DNA of 64,000 nt from Azorhizobium sp965227945. GTDB lineage: Bacteria > Pseudomonadota > Alphaproteobacteria > Rhizobiales > Xanthobacteraceae. The stretch is from positions 992,001-1,056,000 of the forward strand of contig CBDDGQ010000005.1 in NCBI GenBank assembly GCA_965227945.1, given 5' to 3'. Positions 1 through 8,011 of this stretch are shown one piece after another. Below the pieces are notes generated by a model. That model worked only from the letters and a program-made list of their open reading frames with translations, was not told the DNA's origin and made no database searches. Each line of letters opens with the position of its first letter. Position 1 is the first letter of the stretch. The position numbers and the translations under genes were made by a program.

Positions 1-49
1 CCCACAGGCGGTCGGCCTGGATCTGGAGATTGGACGGCGCATCACGCAT
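1..49 (-). CDS. Probable N-carbamoyl-amino-acid hydrolase (M20-type Zn hydrolase), N-terminal fragment
   Basis: Only 16 codons lie inside the window. They read MRDAPSNLQIQADRLW and run off the left edge. The ATG overlaps the stop of the upstream ATPase gene by one base (TGATG), the same tight coupling seen between the other genes of this operon. The pattern of short polar leader, N-L-x-I-x-x-D-R-L-W resembles the start of beta-ureidopropionase / N-carbamoyl-L-amino-acid hydrolases (AllC/HyuC type). This is a family call from a very short segment plus context with an amidase, so the reading frame is better supported than the function. Confidence 0.5.
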   Translation of the reverse strand, partial: MRDAPSNLQIQADRLW

Positions 50-1074
50 CAGGTCACCGGAACGGTTTCTTGGGCCAGGACGCACCTTACGATCCGGCCG
101 GGGCTGAGTTCTATGGGGGCAGGCAAGCGTTCTCGGCAGACCGGCATTGCAAAAGCGCAGCGCGGGGCAAACGAGCAGGCGTTCGGCTTTTCCGCCAGCG
201 AGGGCGGCGTGCCGGGAATGGTCTCCAGTCGCGCCCCGCGCTTGGCGCCATGGACGGTGGAGGCCAGCAGGCCCCGCGGATAGGGGTGCTTGGGCGCGCG
301 CACGATCTCCGACATGGTGCCGGTCTCGACGATCTGCCCCGCATACATCACCGCCACCCGGTCGCAGATCTCGATGGCCACCCCGATGTCATGGGTGACG
401 AAGATCACCGACATGCCCAGCTCCCGCTGCAACTCGCGCAGCAGCAGCAGGATCTGGATCTGCACGGTGGCATCGAGCGCCGTGGTGGGCTCGTCCGCCA
501 GCAGGATCTTCGGCTTGCAGGCCAGCGCCAAAGCGATCATCGCCCGCTGGCGCATGCCGCCGGACATTTCGTGGGGATAGGCATCCAGCCGCCGCTTGGC
601 GGAGGGAATGCGCACCAGTTCCAGCATCTCCAGCGCGCGGGCCCGGCCCGCTGCGCGGCTGGCGCCCTCGTGGCGCACCACGGATTCAGCGATCTGGTCG
701 CCGATGGTATAGACCGGGTCCAGCGCCAGCGCCGGCTCCTGGAAGATCATGGAAATGGTCCGCCCACGGAACGCCGAGAGCGTGTCGTCATCCATGGCCA
801 GCACGTCCTGCCCGGCGACGCGGACTGTGCCGGAGATCTGGGTGCGCTTCTTGGGCAGGAGGCGCATGAGCGCGCGCAAGGTCACGCTCTTGCCGGAGCC
901 GGATTCGCCCAGCAGGCCCAGCACCTGGCCTTCGGGCAAGGTGAGGGAGACGTCATTCACCGCGTGCACCGTGCGTTCGCCGGTGAAGCGGATGGTGAGG
1001 TTTTCCAGCTCCACCAGCGGGGCGGGCGGGGGGGCAGGGACGAGGGGGGCGGGGACGAGGGGAGAGAGGCTCAT
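49..1074 (-). CDS. Dipeptide/oligopeptide-type ABC transporter ATPase (DppD-like)
   Basis: A 341-residue cytoplasmic ATPase that would power a family-5 peptide/amide importer. It has a Walker A motif (GESGSGKS, about residues 57-64), the ABC signature MSGGMRQR, Walker B ILLADEPTTALD, and the C-terminal oligopeptide-transporter extension with spaced cysteines (CSFAPRC, then C, then C). The latter is typical of the DppD/OppD half rather than DppF. The start is fixed by an ATGA overlap with the stop of the amidase gene. The proline-rich first 15 residues are unusual, with a duplicated LVPAP, and the conserved ABC domain starts near residue 20, so a start slightly downstream is possible. Confidence 0.93.
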   Translation of the reverse strand: MSLSPLVPAPLVPAPPPAPLVELENLTIRFTGERTVHAVNDVSLTLPEGQVLGLLGESGSGKSVTLRALMRLLPKKRTQISGTVRVAGQDVLAMDDDTLSAFRGRTISMIFQEPALALDPVYTIGDQIAESVVRHEGASRAAGRARALEMLELVRIPSAKRRLDAYPHEMSGGMRQRAMIALALACKPKILLADEPTTALDATVQIQILLLLRELQRELGMSVIFVTHDIGVAIEICDRVAVMYAGQIVETGTMSEIVRAPKHPYPRGLLASTVHGAKRGARLETIPGTPPSLAEKPNACSFAPRCAFAMPVCRERLPAPIELSPGRIVRCVLAQETVPVT

Positions 1075-2501
1075 GCGGGCAGCTCCGGCATGGCGAGATG
1101 GAAATCGGTGGCGCGCTGGAAGTCCGCGCCGATGCGCAGCAGCACGTCTTCGGCGAATGGCCGCCCGATGAATTGCAGGCCGATGGGCAGTCCCTTGGAC
1201 GCGCGCCCGGCGGGCACCACCAGCGAGGGCAGGCCGAGATAGTTCACCGGGCGGGTAAAGCGGGTGATGCCCTGGATCACCGCTTCCGCATTCAGGCTGG
1301 CGCCCACATCGCTGTCCGCGAGCGAGGGCGCCGGGCTGGGGCAGACGGGGGCCAGCACCGCATCCACGCCCGCCACCGCCGCCAGATGGGCGGCCAGCGC
1401 CGGCCCGTGCCAGCGCAGCGCTTCCATGTAGGTCACGCCGGCATAGGCAAAGCCGTTCTCGATCCGGGCGCGCACCTGGGCGCCGTAATCCTGCGGCCGC
1501 TCCAGCAGCCAGGGCTTATGGAAGGCGGCGGCCTCCACGGATAGCAGCACCTGGGAGGCGGCGGAGAGTTGCTTCTGGTCCGGCAAGGTGACCGGGACCA
1601 CTCGTGCGCCTTCCCGGGTCAAAGTGGCGATGGTGGTGTCCAGCACCGCGCCCGTCTCGGCGTCGATGCCTTCCACATAGAAGTCGGTGGGGATGCCGAT
1701 GGTGAGGCCGGCCAGCGCGCCCCGCGTCGCCGCCATATAATCGGGCACCGGGCCGCCGATGCAGGTGGGGTCCAGCGGATCGTCGCCGGCCATCAGCGCC
1801 ATCAAGAGGGCGGCGTCTTCTGCCGAGCGGGTGAGCACGCCCACCGTGTCCAGCGACTGGGCCAGCGGCATGGCGCCGGCGCGGCTGATCCGGCCCACGG
1901 TGGTCTTCAATCCGGTGATGCCGCAGAAATGCGCGGGCATCCGCACCGAGCCGCCAGTGTCTGAGCCGAGCGCGGCATAGGTCAGCCGCGCCGCCACCGC
2001 CGCGCCGGAGCCGGAGGACGAGCCGCCCGGCGCGTGCGCGACGTTCCAGGGATTATGGCAATCGCCGAAATGGACATTGTGCCCGGTGGGGCCATAGGCG
2101 AATTCCACCATGTGCAAGCTGCCGAGCCGCACCGTGCCCGCCGCCTTCAGCCGCGCCAGAGCGGTGGCGGTGGTGTCCGGCACGAAGTCGCGGCGGATCT
2201 TGGAACCGCAGGTGCACACCTTGCCGGCGTCGTAGAACATGTCCTTGTGGGCGAGGGGCACGCCATGCAGCGGACCGCTGATTTCGCCCTTGGCCAGCGC
2301 CGCATCCGCCGCATCGGCGGCGGCGAGGGCGGCCTCGTCCTCCCGCGATATGAACGCATTAAGGTGCGGCTGCCACAGCGCGGTGCGATCCAGGCAGGCC
2401 TGCGTCGCCTCGCGGGAAGAGATCTGCTTGGCGGCGATGGCGGCGGCCACTTCGGTGAGGCTCAGGGTGGCGAGGTCGGCGGGGAGTGAGCGGGCGCTCA
2501 T
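1071..2501 (-). CDS. Amidase-signature-family hydrolase (AtzE/GatA-like)
   Basis: A 476-residue amidase-signature enzyme that hydrolyses a C-N amide bond in the cytoplasm. The Ser-cisSer-Lys triad can be read: Lys86 in HGVPLAHKD, the glycine/serine-rich cis-Ser loop at about 159-165 (GGSSSGS), and nucleophile Ser185 in DTGGSVR. The frame stays open 504 bases upstream of the ATG, but that extension lies antisense-like over neighbouring genes and is not credible. The ATG at 2501 overlaps the stop of the AtzG-like gene (ATGA), and its own stop overlaps the next ATPase start. Location between two ATPase genes of one importer implies the substrate is the transported molecule. Exact substrate cannot be read from sequence; AtzE-type, allophanate or indole-acetamide-type substrates are all possible. 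Confidence 0.92.
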   Translation of the reverse strand: MSARSLPADLATLSLTEVAAAIAAKQISSREATQACLDRTALWQPHLNAFISREDEAALAAADAADAALAKGEISGPLHGVPLAHKDMFYDAGKVCTCGSKIRRDFVPDTTATALARLKAAGTVRLGSLHMVEFAYGPTGHNVHFGDCHNPWNVAHAPGGSSSGSGAAVAARLTYAALGSDTGGSVRMPAHFCGITGLKTTVGRISRAGAMPLAQSLDTVGVLTRSAEDAALLMALMAGDDPLDPTCIGGPVPDYMAATRGALAGLTIGIPTDFYVEGIDAETGAVLDTTIATLTREGARVVPVTLPDQKQLSAASQVLLSVEAAAFHKPWLLERPQDYGAQVRARIENGFAYAGVTYMEALRWHGPALAAHLAAVAGVDAVLAPVCPSPAPSLADSDVGASLNAEAVIQGITRFTRPVNYLGLPSLVVPAGRASKGLPIGLQFIGRPFAEDVLLRIGADFQRATDFHLAMPELPA

Positions 2502-2710
2502 TTGGTGGCTCCCACCGACTGCTGGGCAACCACAAATCCGGCCGGCTCCAGATCGAACGGCAGATCCGCGCTCACCGGGGCGAAGGTCTGCAAGGCCGGG
2601 GTGATGGCCACCGCGATGCGGGCGGCCGTCTCCGGCGAGAGCGCGAGGCCGGCGGTGCGGGCGGTGGCGGCCACGTCGTCGGCGGTGGGCGCGAGGGGGG
2701 CGGGGCTCAT
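2498..2710 (-). CDS. AtzG-like small partner of amidase (DUF4089 type)
   Basis: A 70-residue protein with a predicted helical body and the LPFDLEPAGF tail that recalls the L-P-x-x-x-E-P-A segment of AtzG/DUF4089 proteins. In the characterised AtzE-AtzG pair the small subunit wraps the amidase in the same way GatC wraps GatA and is needed for a functional complex. Here it sits directly upstream of the amidase with a 4-base overlap, and overlaps the upstream ATPase gene by 4 bases as well, which supports co-translation of the pair. The family call is from pattern and context, not a search. Confidence 0.75.
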   Translation of the reverse strand: MSPAPLAPTADDVAATARTAGLALSPETAARIAVAITPALQTFAPVSADLPFDLEPAGFVVAQQSVGATK

Positions 2711-3747
2711 GCGGCGACCTTGGATGCTGACGGCGCCTGCGTGTGGCCGGAACCGGGAATGACCATGTGGCAGGCGGCCTGATGGCCGCTCTCATCCACG
2801 GGCGAGAGCTTGGGGCTGGTGGAGATGCACACGTCCTCGCAGAAGCTGCAGCGGGTGTGGAAGCGGCAGCCGGAGGGCGGGTCGATGGGATTGGGCGGAT
2901 CGCCGGTGATGGGGGCGGTCTGCGTGCGGTTGTCCGGATCACTGGCCGGCATGGCCGCCAGCAGCGCCCGCGTATAGGGATGGGCCGGGCCGTCCCACAC
3001 CGCATCCACCGGGCCCAGCTCCACCACCTCGCCCAGATACATCACCAGCACCCGGTCGGAGATGTAGCGCACCACATTGAGATCGTGGCTGATGAACAGA
3101 TAGGTGAGGCCGAACTCGCGCTTGAGATCCACCAGCAGGTTCAGCACCTGGGCTTCCACCGACTTGTCCAGCGCCGAGACCGCCTCATCCAGGATCACGA
3201 GGCGGGGGCTCAGCGCCAAGGCGCGGGCGATGTTCACCCGCTGGCGCTGACCGCCAGACACTTCGTGCGGATAGCGATTGGCGAAGGTCTCGGGCTTGAG
3301 GCCCACCTTGGTGAGCAGGTCGCGCGCCAGGGTGCGGGCCTCGCCGTCGCCCATGCCGTGGACCTTGGGGCCGAAGGCGATGCTCTCCTCGATGGTCAGG
3401 CGCGGATTGAGCGAGGCATAGCTGTCCTGGAACACCATCTGCATGGCCCGGCGCAGCTCGCGCAGGCTCATGGCCTCGCCCACCAACTGGCCGTCGAAGA
3501 CGATCTCGCCGGCATTGCGGGGCATGAGCTGCATCAGCAGGCGGGCGGTGGTGGACTTGCCGCAGCCGCTCTCGCCGACGATGCCCACGGTCTCCCCCTT
3601 GGCGACCGCGAAGGACACGTCGTCCACGGCGCGCACGGTCTTCTTCTTGGCGAACAGCCCCCCGCCCACGGGGAAATGCTTGGTGAGGCTTTTGACCTCC
3701 AGGAGCGGCTGGGCAGCGCCGCCCAGGTCTGCGATGGGCTCCAGCAT
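2707..3747 (-). CDS. Dipeptide/oligopeptide-type ABC transporter ATPase (DppF-like)
   Basis: The second ATPase half of the importer, 346 residues. Visible are Walker A GESGCGKST, signature VSGGQRQRVNIARAL, Walker B LVILDEAVSALD, the H-loop FISHDL, and a C-terminal oligopeptide-type extension with cysteines (GCRFHTRCSFCEDVC). It starts one base after the permease stop and ends by overlapping the AtzG-like start. The Walker B glutamate is followed by AVSALD instead of the common PTSALD, which is normal for OppF/DppF proteins. The pairing of DppD-like and DppF-like halves split by the amidase genes is the odd feature of the operon. Confidence 0.94.
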   Translation of the reverse strand: MLEPIADLGGAAQPLLEVKSLTKHFPVGGGLFAKKKTVRAVDDVSFAVAKGETVGIVGESGCGKSTTARLLMQLMPRNAGEIVFDGQLVGEAMSLRELRRAMQMVFQDSYASLNPRLTIEESIAFGPKVHGMGDGEARTLARDLLTKVGLKPETFANRYPHEVSGGQRQRVNIARALALSPRLVILDEAVSALDKSVEAQVLNLLVDLKREFGLTYLFISHDLNVVRYISDRVLVMYLGEVVELGPVDAVWDGPAHPYTRALLAAMPASDPDNRTQTAPITGDPPNPIDPPSGCRFHTRCSFCEDVCISTSPKLSPVDESGHQAACHMVIPGSGHTQAPSASKVAA

Positions 3748-3748
3748 G

Positions 3749-4633
3749 TCAGTTCCTGATGTCCATGGCGCTGCGCAGGCCGTCGCTCAGCAGGTTGAAG
3801 CAGATGGAAACGGCGAAGATCATCACGCCGGGCATGGCCGCGACCCACGGGTTCACATAGATGGCGGTGCGCAGGGTGTTGAGCATCAAGCCCCATTCCG
3901 GTTCCGGCGGCTTGGTGCCGAGGCCCAGGAACGACAAGCCCGCCGCCAGGATCATGGAGACCGAGATCAGCCCCGTCGCATAGACGAAGATCGGGCCGAG
4001 CACATTGCCCAGCATGTGCACCCGCATGATGGTCAGCGCCCCGGCACCGGAGGCGCGCGCGGCATCCACGAAGTCGAGATTGCGCACGCCGGTGGTGACG
4101 CTCTCCGCCACGCGGGTGATCTGCGGCACGAACACCACCGTGAGCGACACGATTGAGTTCACCACGCCCGCTCCCAGCACGCCGGAAATGGCGATGGCCA
4201 GCAGCACCGAGGGGAAGGCATAGAAGACGTCGATGGTGCGCATGATGGCGGTGTTGAGCCAGCCGCCCGCATAGCCGGCCACGAGCCCAAGCGAGGTGCC
4301 GATGCCGAACGCCAGCACCACCGGCAGGATGCCGATCAGCAGCGACAGGCGCCCGCCATAGATCAGGCGGGAGAGCATGTCGCGGCCCAGTTCATCAGTG
4401 CCGAGCGGATAGCCGGGCGTGCCGATGTGCCGGAGCCGGCGCACCATGGAGCCCTGGTAGGGATCGGCCAGATGCAGATAGGGGGCGAAGAGCGCCGCCA
4501 GCAGGATCGTCAGCAACAGCAAAGCGCAGACCATGCTCACCTTGTCGCGGGAGAGCCGGCGCATCACGGTGGACCAATAGCCGCGCGCATTGCGCACGGG
4601 GGCCACCTGGAGGGCGGGGTCGATGGCGGTCAT
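3749..4633 (-). CDS. Dipeptide-type ABC transporter permease (DppC-like)
   Basis: A 294-residue inner-membrane permease. After a cytoplasmic N-terminus there is one TM segment (about residues 34-52), then a binding-protein-dependent transport domain with about five more TM segments. The GTDELGRDMLSRLIYGGR motif, diagnostic for DppC/OppC proteins, lies just before the second TM segment. The EAA loop (VDAARASGAGALTIMRVHML) contacts the ATPases. Four bases separate it from the upstream permease and one base from the downstream ATPase. Confidence 0.94.
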   Translation of the reverse strand: MTAIDPALQVAPVRNARGYWSTVMRRLSRDKVSMVCALLLLTILLAALFAPYLHLADPYQGSMVRRLRHIGTPGYPLGTDELGRDMLSRLIYGGRLSLLIGILPVVLAFGIGTSLGLVAGYAGGWLNTAIMRTIDVFYAFPSVLLAIAISGVLGAGVVNSIVSLTVVFVPQITRVAESVTTGVRNLDFVDAARASGAGALTIMRVHMLGNVLGPIFVYATGLISVSMILAAGLSFLGLGTKPPEPEWGLMLNTLRTAIYVNPWVAAMPGVMIFAVSICFNLLSDGLRSAMDIRN

Positions 4634-4637
4634 GGGG

Positions 4638-5591
4638 TCACGCCCGCTTGATACGCGGATCGATGGACGCCTGGGCGATATCGACCACGAGGTTGAGGAA
4701 GACGAAGAACAGCGCCAGCACCAGGATCGTGCCCTGCAACAACGGCAAGTCGCGCTGGAAGATGGCGGAGTTCAAAAGGAAGCCGGTGCCGGGCCAGGAG
4801 AAGACCGTCTCAATGAGGATCGAGCCGCCGAGCAGATAGCCCAGTTGCAGGCCCATCACCGCGATGGCGGTGGGGGCGGCATTCTTCACCACATGCCGGA
4901 ACACGCGTGTCTCGCGCAGGCCCTTGGAGCGCAGCGCCTCGACGAAATCCTGGGAGAGAATGTCTCCGGTGAGCGCGCGGATGGTGCGCGTCACGATGCC
5001 CATGGGGATCACCGACATGGTCACGGCCGGCAGGATCAGGAACTGGATGTGCGCCCAGTCCCAATGCCAGTCGGAGGATCCGCCGGGGCCGGCGCCCACC
5101 GCCGGCAGCCAGCCGAGCGTCACCGAGAAGATGATGACCAGCACCATGCCGAGCCAATAATGCGGCACGGACACGCCGGCCACCGCGATGGAGGTGGCCA
5201 CCTTGTCGATCCAGGTGTCGCGGAAATAGCCGGCCACCAGCCCGAAGAATACGCCCAGGGTGAAGCCGATGGCGGAGGCGGCGCAGGCGAGGATGAAGGT
5301 GTTCTTCACCGCATTCATCACCTCGGTGAACACCGGCCGGCCTGAGGCGATGGAGGTGCCGAGATCAAGGTGGACCGCCTTCCACAGCCACAGGCCGAAC
5401 TGCACCGGCAGCGGCCGGTCGAAGCCATAGGCGGCGCGCAATTGCGCGGCCAGTTCCTGGGAGGCATCGGCGGGCAGGATGGCCACCAAAGGATCGCCGG
5501 GGGTGATGTGCACCAGGAGGAAGCACACCAGCGCGACGCTGATGACGATGGGGATCACATAGACGATGCGTCGGGCGATATAGGCGAGCAA
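4638..5591 (-). CDS. Dipeptide-type ABC transporter permease (DppB-like)
   Basis: A 317-residue inner-membrane permease. An N-terminal TM segment (MLAYIARRIVYVIPIV) is followed by the periplasmic stretch ITPGDPLVAI typical of DppB/OppB, then about five TM segments with the EAA loop EALRSKGLRETRVFRHV. It is the first permease after the binding-protein gene, from which it is separated by 94 bases containing a strong stem-loop. The family imports di/oligopeptides, nickel, opines or amide compounds; the neighbouring amidase favours an amide. Confidence 0.94.
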   Translation of the reverse strand: MLAYIARRIVYVIPIVISVALVCFLLVHITPGDPLVAILPADASQELAAQLRAAYGFDRPLPVQFGLWLWKAVHLDLGTSIASGRPVFTEVMNAVKNTFILACAASAIGFTLGVFFGLVAGYFRDTWIDKVATSIAVAGVSVPHYWLGMVLVIIFSVTLGWLPAVGAGPGGSSDWHWDWAHIQFLILPAVTMSVIPMGIVTRTIRALTGDILSQDFVEALRSKGLRETRVFRHVVKNAAPTAIAVMGLQLGYLLGGSILIETVFSWPGTGFLLNSAIFQRDLPLLQGTILVLALFFVFLNLVVDIAQASIDPRIKRA

Positions 5592-5620
5592 GAGATCACC
5601 CTGGTGCGGGGGACAAAGGC

Positions 5621-5645
5621 GGCGCGGAGCGGGCAGCTCCGCGCC
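5621..5645 (-). promoter_or_regulatory. Intercistronic stem-loop between binding-protein and permease genes
   Basis: A perfect 10-bp GC-rich inverted repeat (GGCGCGGAGC / GCTCCGCGCC) with a 5-base loop, placed between the stop of the substrate-binding protein gene and the first permease. There is no T-run, so it looks like an mRNA-stabilising or attenuating hairpin that lets the binding protein be made in excess over the membrane parts, rather than a full terminator. Confidence 0.65.
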
Positions 5646-5685
5646 GTTGAGGCGATGGGTGCGCGGCCGCAGCCGCGCCGCCGGA

Positions 5686-7362
5686 TCAGGGGGCGATGAC
5701 CACCGGGGAGAAGTCCACGAACCAGCTCTTGGGCTGGACGAAGCCGGAGATCTTCGGGCTCAGCGCCCGCGGCCCCACGTCATGGGCCACCCACAGGAAG
5801 GCGGCATCGTCCACGGAGGCGGCGTGCAGTTCCGCCAGAGCGGCGTCGCGGGCGGCGGGCTCGAAGGTGGAGCGGGCCTTCTTCACCAACTCGTCAAACT
5901 TGGGGTTGTTGATATAGCCCCAGTTGTTGGAGGTGGGCGGGGCCATGGAGGATTGCAGGAAGCGCACCATGGCGAAGAACGGGTCCATGGCGGCATAGGT
6001 CACGTTGATGCCGTTGGAGCCGTTGGCGGTGGGGTCCTTGGCGCCGCGGCGCCAGTTGGTGAACAGCGTGTTCCACTCGATCACGTCCAGCTGCACGTCG
6101 AAGAAGCACTCGCCCAGCGCCTGCTGGAGATACTCATTCATGGGCAGCGGCAGCATCTGGCCGGAGCCGGAGGCGGAGGTCTGGATCTTGACGGCGAGCT
6201 TCTTGGTGGGGCCGTAGCCGGCCTCCTGCATCAGCTTCTTGCCGGCGGCGGGGTCGAACTTGATCTGGAAGGTGGGATTGCCGCGCCAGGGATGGCCCGG
6301 CTCCACCGTGCCGGTGGCGGGCACCATCAGGCCGCCGAGCAGGCCGTCCTTCATGCCCTCGCGGTCCACGCACAGATTGGCGGCCTTGCGCACCTTGATG
6401 TCGTTCCAGGGCGAACCTTCCACCCGGGAGAACTGCCACGGCCACACGTGCGGCTGCTCGTTCTGCTCGATCTTGAAGCCGCGGGATTTCAGTTGCGGCA
6501 GCGCATCGGGGGCGGGCGCCTCGATCCAGTCCACCTGGCCGGCCAGCAGCGCCGCGGTGCGGGCATTGGCTTCCGGCATGGGCAGGAGGAGCATCTTGTC
6601 GGTCTTGGGAACGCGGGCCTTGTCCCAGTAATCAGGGTTCTTGGCCAGCTCGAGCCGCTCGCGGGGGACGAACTTGGTCATCTTCCACGGGCCGGTGCCG
6701 GAGGCGTCCTTGGCAAACGCGGTCCAGGCGGCCTGGGACTTGGCCTTGGCGTCGGCGCCCTCGGCCGCGGCATAGAATTTCTGCCACTGGGCCGGGCTCG
6801 CCATGAACAGATTGGTGAGGTTGTAGGGCAGGAAGCTGTCCGGCTCCTTGGTCACCAGTTCCACCGTGAGATCGTCGATCTTCTTGGCCGAGGCCAGGGT
6901 CGGCATGCGCGAGGCGGTTACGCCCACCTGGCTGGCGTCGAACTGCGGCGCGCTCTGGTTGAGCACCTTGTCCACGTTCCACACCACCGCATCGGCGTTG
7001 AAGTCCGAGCCGTCATGAAATTTCACGCCGGGCCGCAGCTTGAAGGTCCATTTGGTCTTGTCGGCGTCGTCCACCTTCCATTCGGTGGCAAGGCCGGGGA
7101 TGAGCACGCTGGGCTTGGTGGCGGACGACAGATCCCAGTTGATCAGGGGATCGTACATGGTCACGCCGGTGAAGCGGTTGCCTTCGAAGCCCTGGTCGGG
7201 CTGGCCGAGGGTGCGCGGAATATCGGCGGCGGTCATGCCGATGCGCAAGGTCGTCTCGGCCGCGGCGGCACCGGCGAACAGGCAGCATCCGGCGAGCAAA
7301 GCGGTCGCCAGGAGCGAGAAGCGGCGGCCGGCGGGCCTCGTGGGATTGGACGTCATCGGCAA
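5686..7362 (-). CDS. Family-5 extracellular solute-binding protein
   Basis: A 558-residue periplasmic binding protein (SBP_bac_5, DppA/OppA class) that captures the transporter substrate. Residues 1-35 form a signal peptide (RR at 13-14, hydrophobic LLATALLAG, then AAAA-ET). LAGC within the hydrophobic core resembles a lipobox, so a lipoprotein is a minor alternative. The conserved family entry segment is seen near residues 104-118 (WTFKLRPGVKFHDGS). It is the promoter-proximal gene of the operon. The binding-pocket specificity cannot be read. Confidence 0.93.
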   Translation of the reverse strand: MPMTSNPTRPAGRRFSLLATALLAGCCLFAGAAAAETTLRIGMTAADIPRTLGQPDQGFEGNRFTGVTMYDPLINWDLSSATKPSVLIPGLATEWKVDDADKTKWTFKLRPGVKFHDGSDFNADAVVWNVDKVLNQSAPQFDASQVGVTASRMPTLASAKKIDDLTVELVTKEPDSFLPYNLTNLFMASPAQWQKFYAAAEGADAKAKSQAAWTAFAKDASGTGPWKMTKFVPRERLELAKNPDYWDKARVPKTDKMLLLPMPEANARTAALLAGQVDWIEAPAPDALPQLKSRGFKIEQNEQPHVWPWQFSRVEGSPWNDIKVRKAANLCVDREGMKDGLLGGLMVPATGTVEPGHPWRGNPTFQIKFDPAAGKKLMQEAGYGPTKKLAVKIQTSASGSGQMLPLPMNEYLQQALGECFFDVQLDVIEWNTLFTNWRRGAKDPTANGSNGINVTYAAMDPFFAMVRFLQSSMAPPTSNNWGYINNPKFDELVKKARSTFEPAARDAALAELHAASVDDAAFLWVAHDVGPRALSPKISGFVQPKSWFVDFSPVVIAP

Positions 7363-7674
7363 GGGTCCCCTTTGGAGATGGTTCCCTCAAAGCAACGGCT
7401 GTGCCAGTTGATCTCACCCTGCGTCATCCGCGATGGACGCTGACAAATTATCAACGATCTTTCCATAAAATGCCCAGCAGCTTGTTTTTTAGGCACTGTC
7501 TGTGGGCAGTCCGCACCGGTTGCATGCAATGCGCGGGGATGACCCTCGCCAAGGCGGCAGCTGGGGCGTCGCGATCATTGACTTGTTCGGCCCTCGCCAT
7601 CGGCTATCCTGCCGCTGCGGCCAGGGTCTGGCTGCAGCGGGCGTGGAGTGCGAGGCATGGGAGGAACGGCGAAA
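7363..7674. other. Divergent intergenic region upstream of the importer operon
   Basis: About 310 bases without a credible gene between the binding-protein gene (minus) and a small plus-strand gene. The part from about 7440 to 7500 is clearly richer in A/T than its surroundings and includes a run of six T (7485-7490). It is the likely promoter region for the importer operon, but I could not assign a convincing -35/-10 pair or operator. Confidence 0.45.
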
Positions 7675-7887
7675 ATGCTGGGCAAGCAGCAGGAAGGCCA
7701 ATTGATCGAAGGCCTCGGCGTCATCGAGACCACCGAGACCGACAACATTGTCCGCTGGGATGGCGAGAAGCTCTATGTGGAGCACGACATCTATCACAAT
7801 GGCCAGTTGGTCCATTCCAAATACCGGCGTCGGGTGACGCGGGAAGTGGCGCAAGCGCTGATCGATGTCCTGCGCGACCATCATTGA
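7675..7887 (+). CDS. Small conserved-type hypothetical protein
   Basis: A 70-residue protein of unknown function. The frame is open from a GTG at 7648, but an excellent ribosome site (GGAGGAA at 7660-7666) lies nine bases before the ATG at 7675, which decides the start. The sequence alternates short strands (IEGLGVIE, NIVRWDGEKLYVEHDIY, QLVHSKYRRRV) and ends in a helix, so a small beta-rich fold is likely. No cysteines or signal peptide are visible. I do not recognise the family. Confidence 0.6.
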   Translation: MLGKQQEGQLIEGLGVIETTETDNIVRWDGEKLYVEHDIYHNGQLVHSKYRRRVTREVAQALIDVLRDHH

Positions 7888-8011
7888 GGGCACCCTTGCC
7901 GCCTGCGTCCGGCGCGCGTTCGTACGGGACGGCGTGCAGGGCGCGGGGTCTCGACGTCCGGTCATGGTGATCGACACCGCCGCATCCGCGCGGCGTGGGT
8001 GCTGATGCCCT

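Noticed and set aside
70..1242. Long plus-strand frame (390 codons) opposite the DppD-like gene
   Set aside because: It is rich in His, Arg, Gln and Gly and mirrors the codon structure of the ATPase gene on the other strand; the ATPase has complete motifs.
2502..3005. Upstream extension of the amidase frame to 3005
   Set aside because: The extension is Arg/Pro-rich, overlaps the AtzG-like and DppF-like genes in other frames, and the ATG at 2501 has the family N-terminus and a coupled start.
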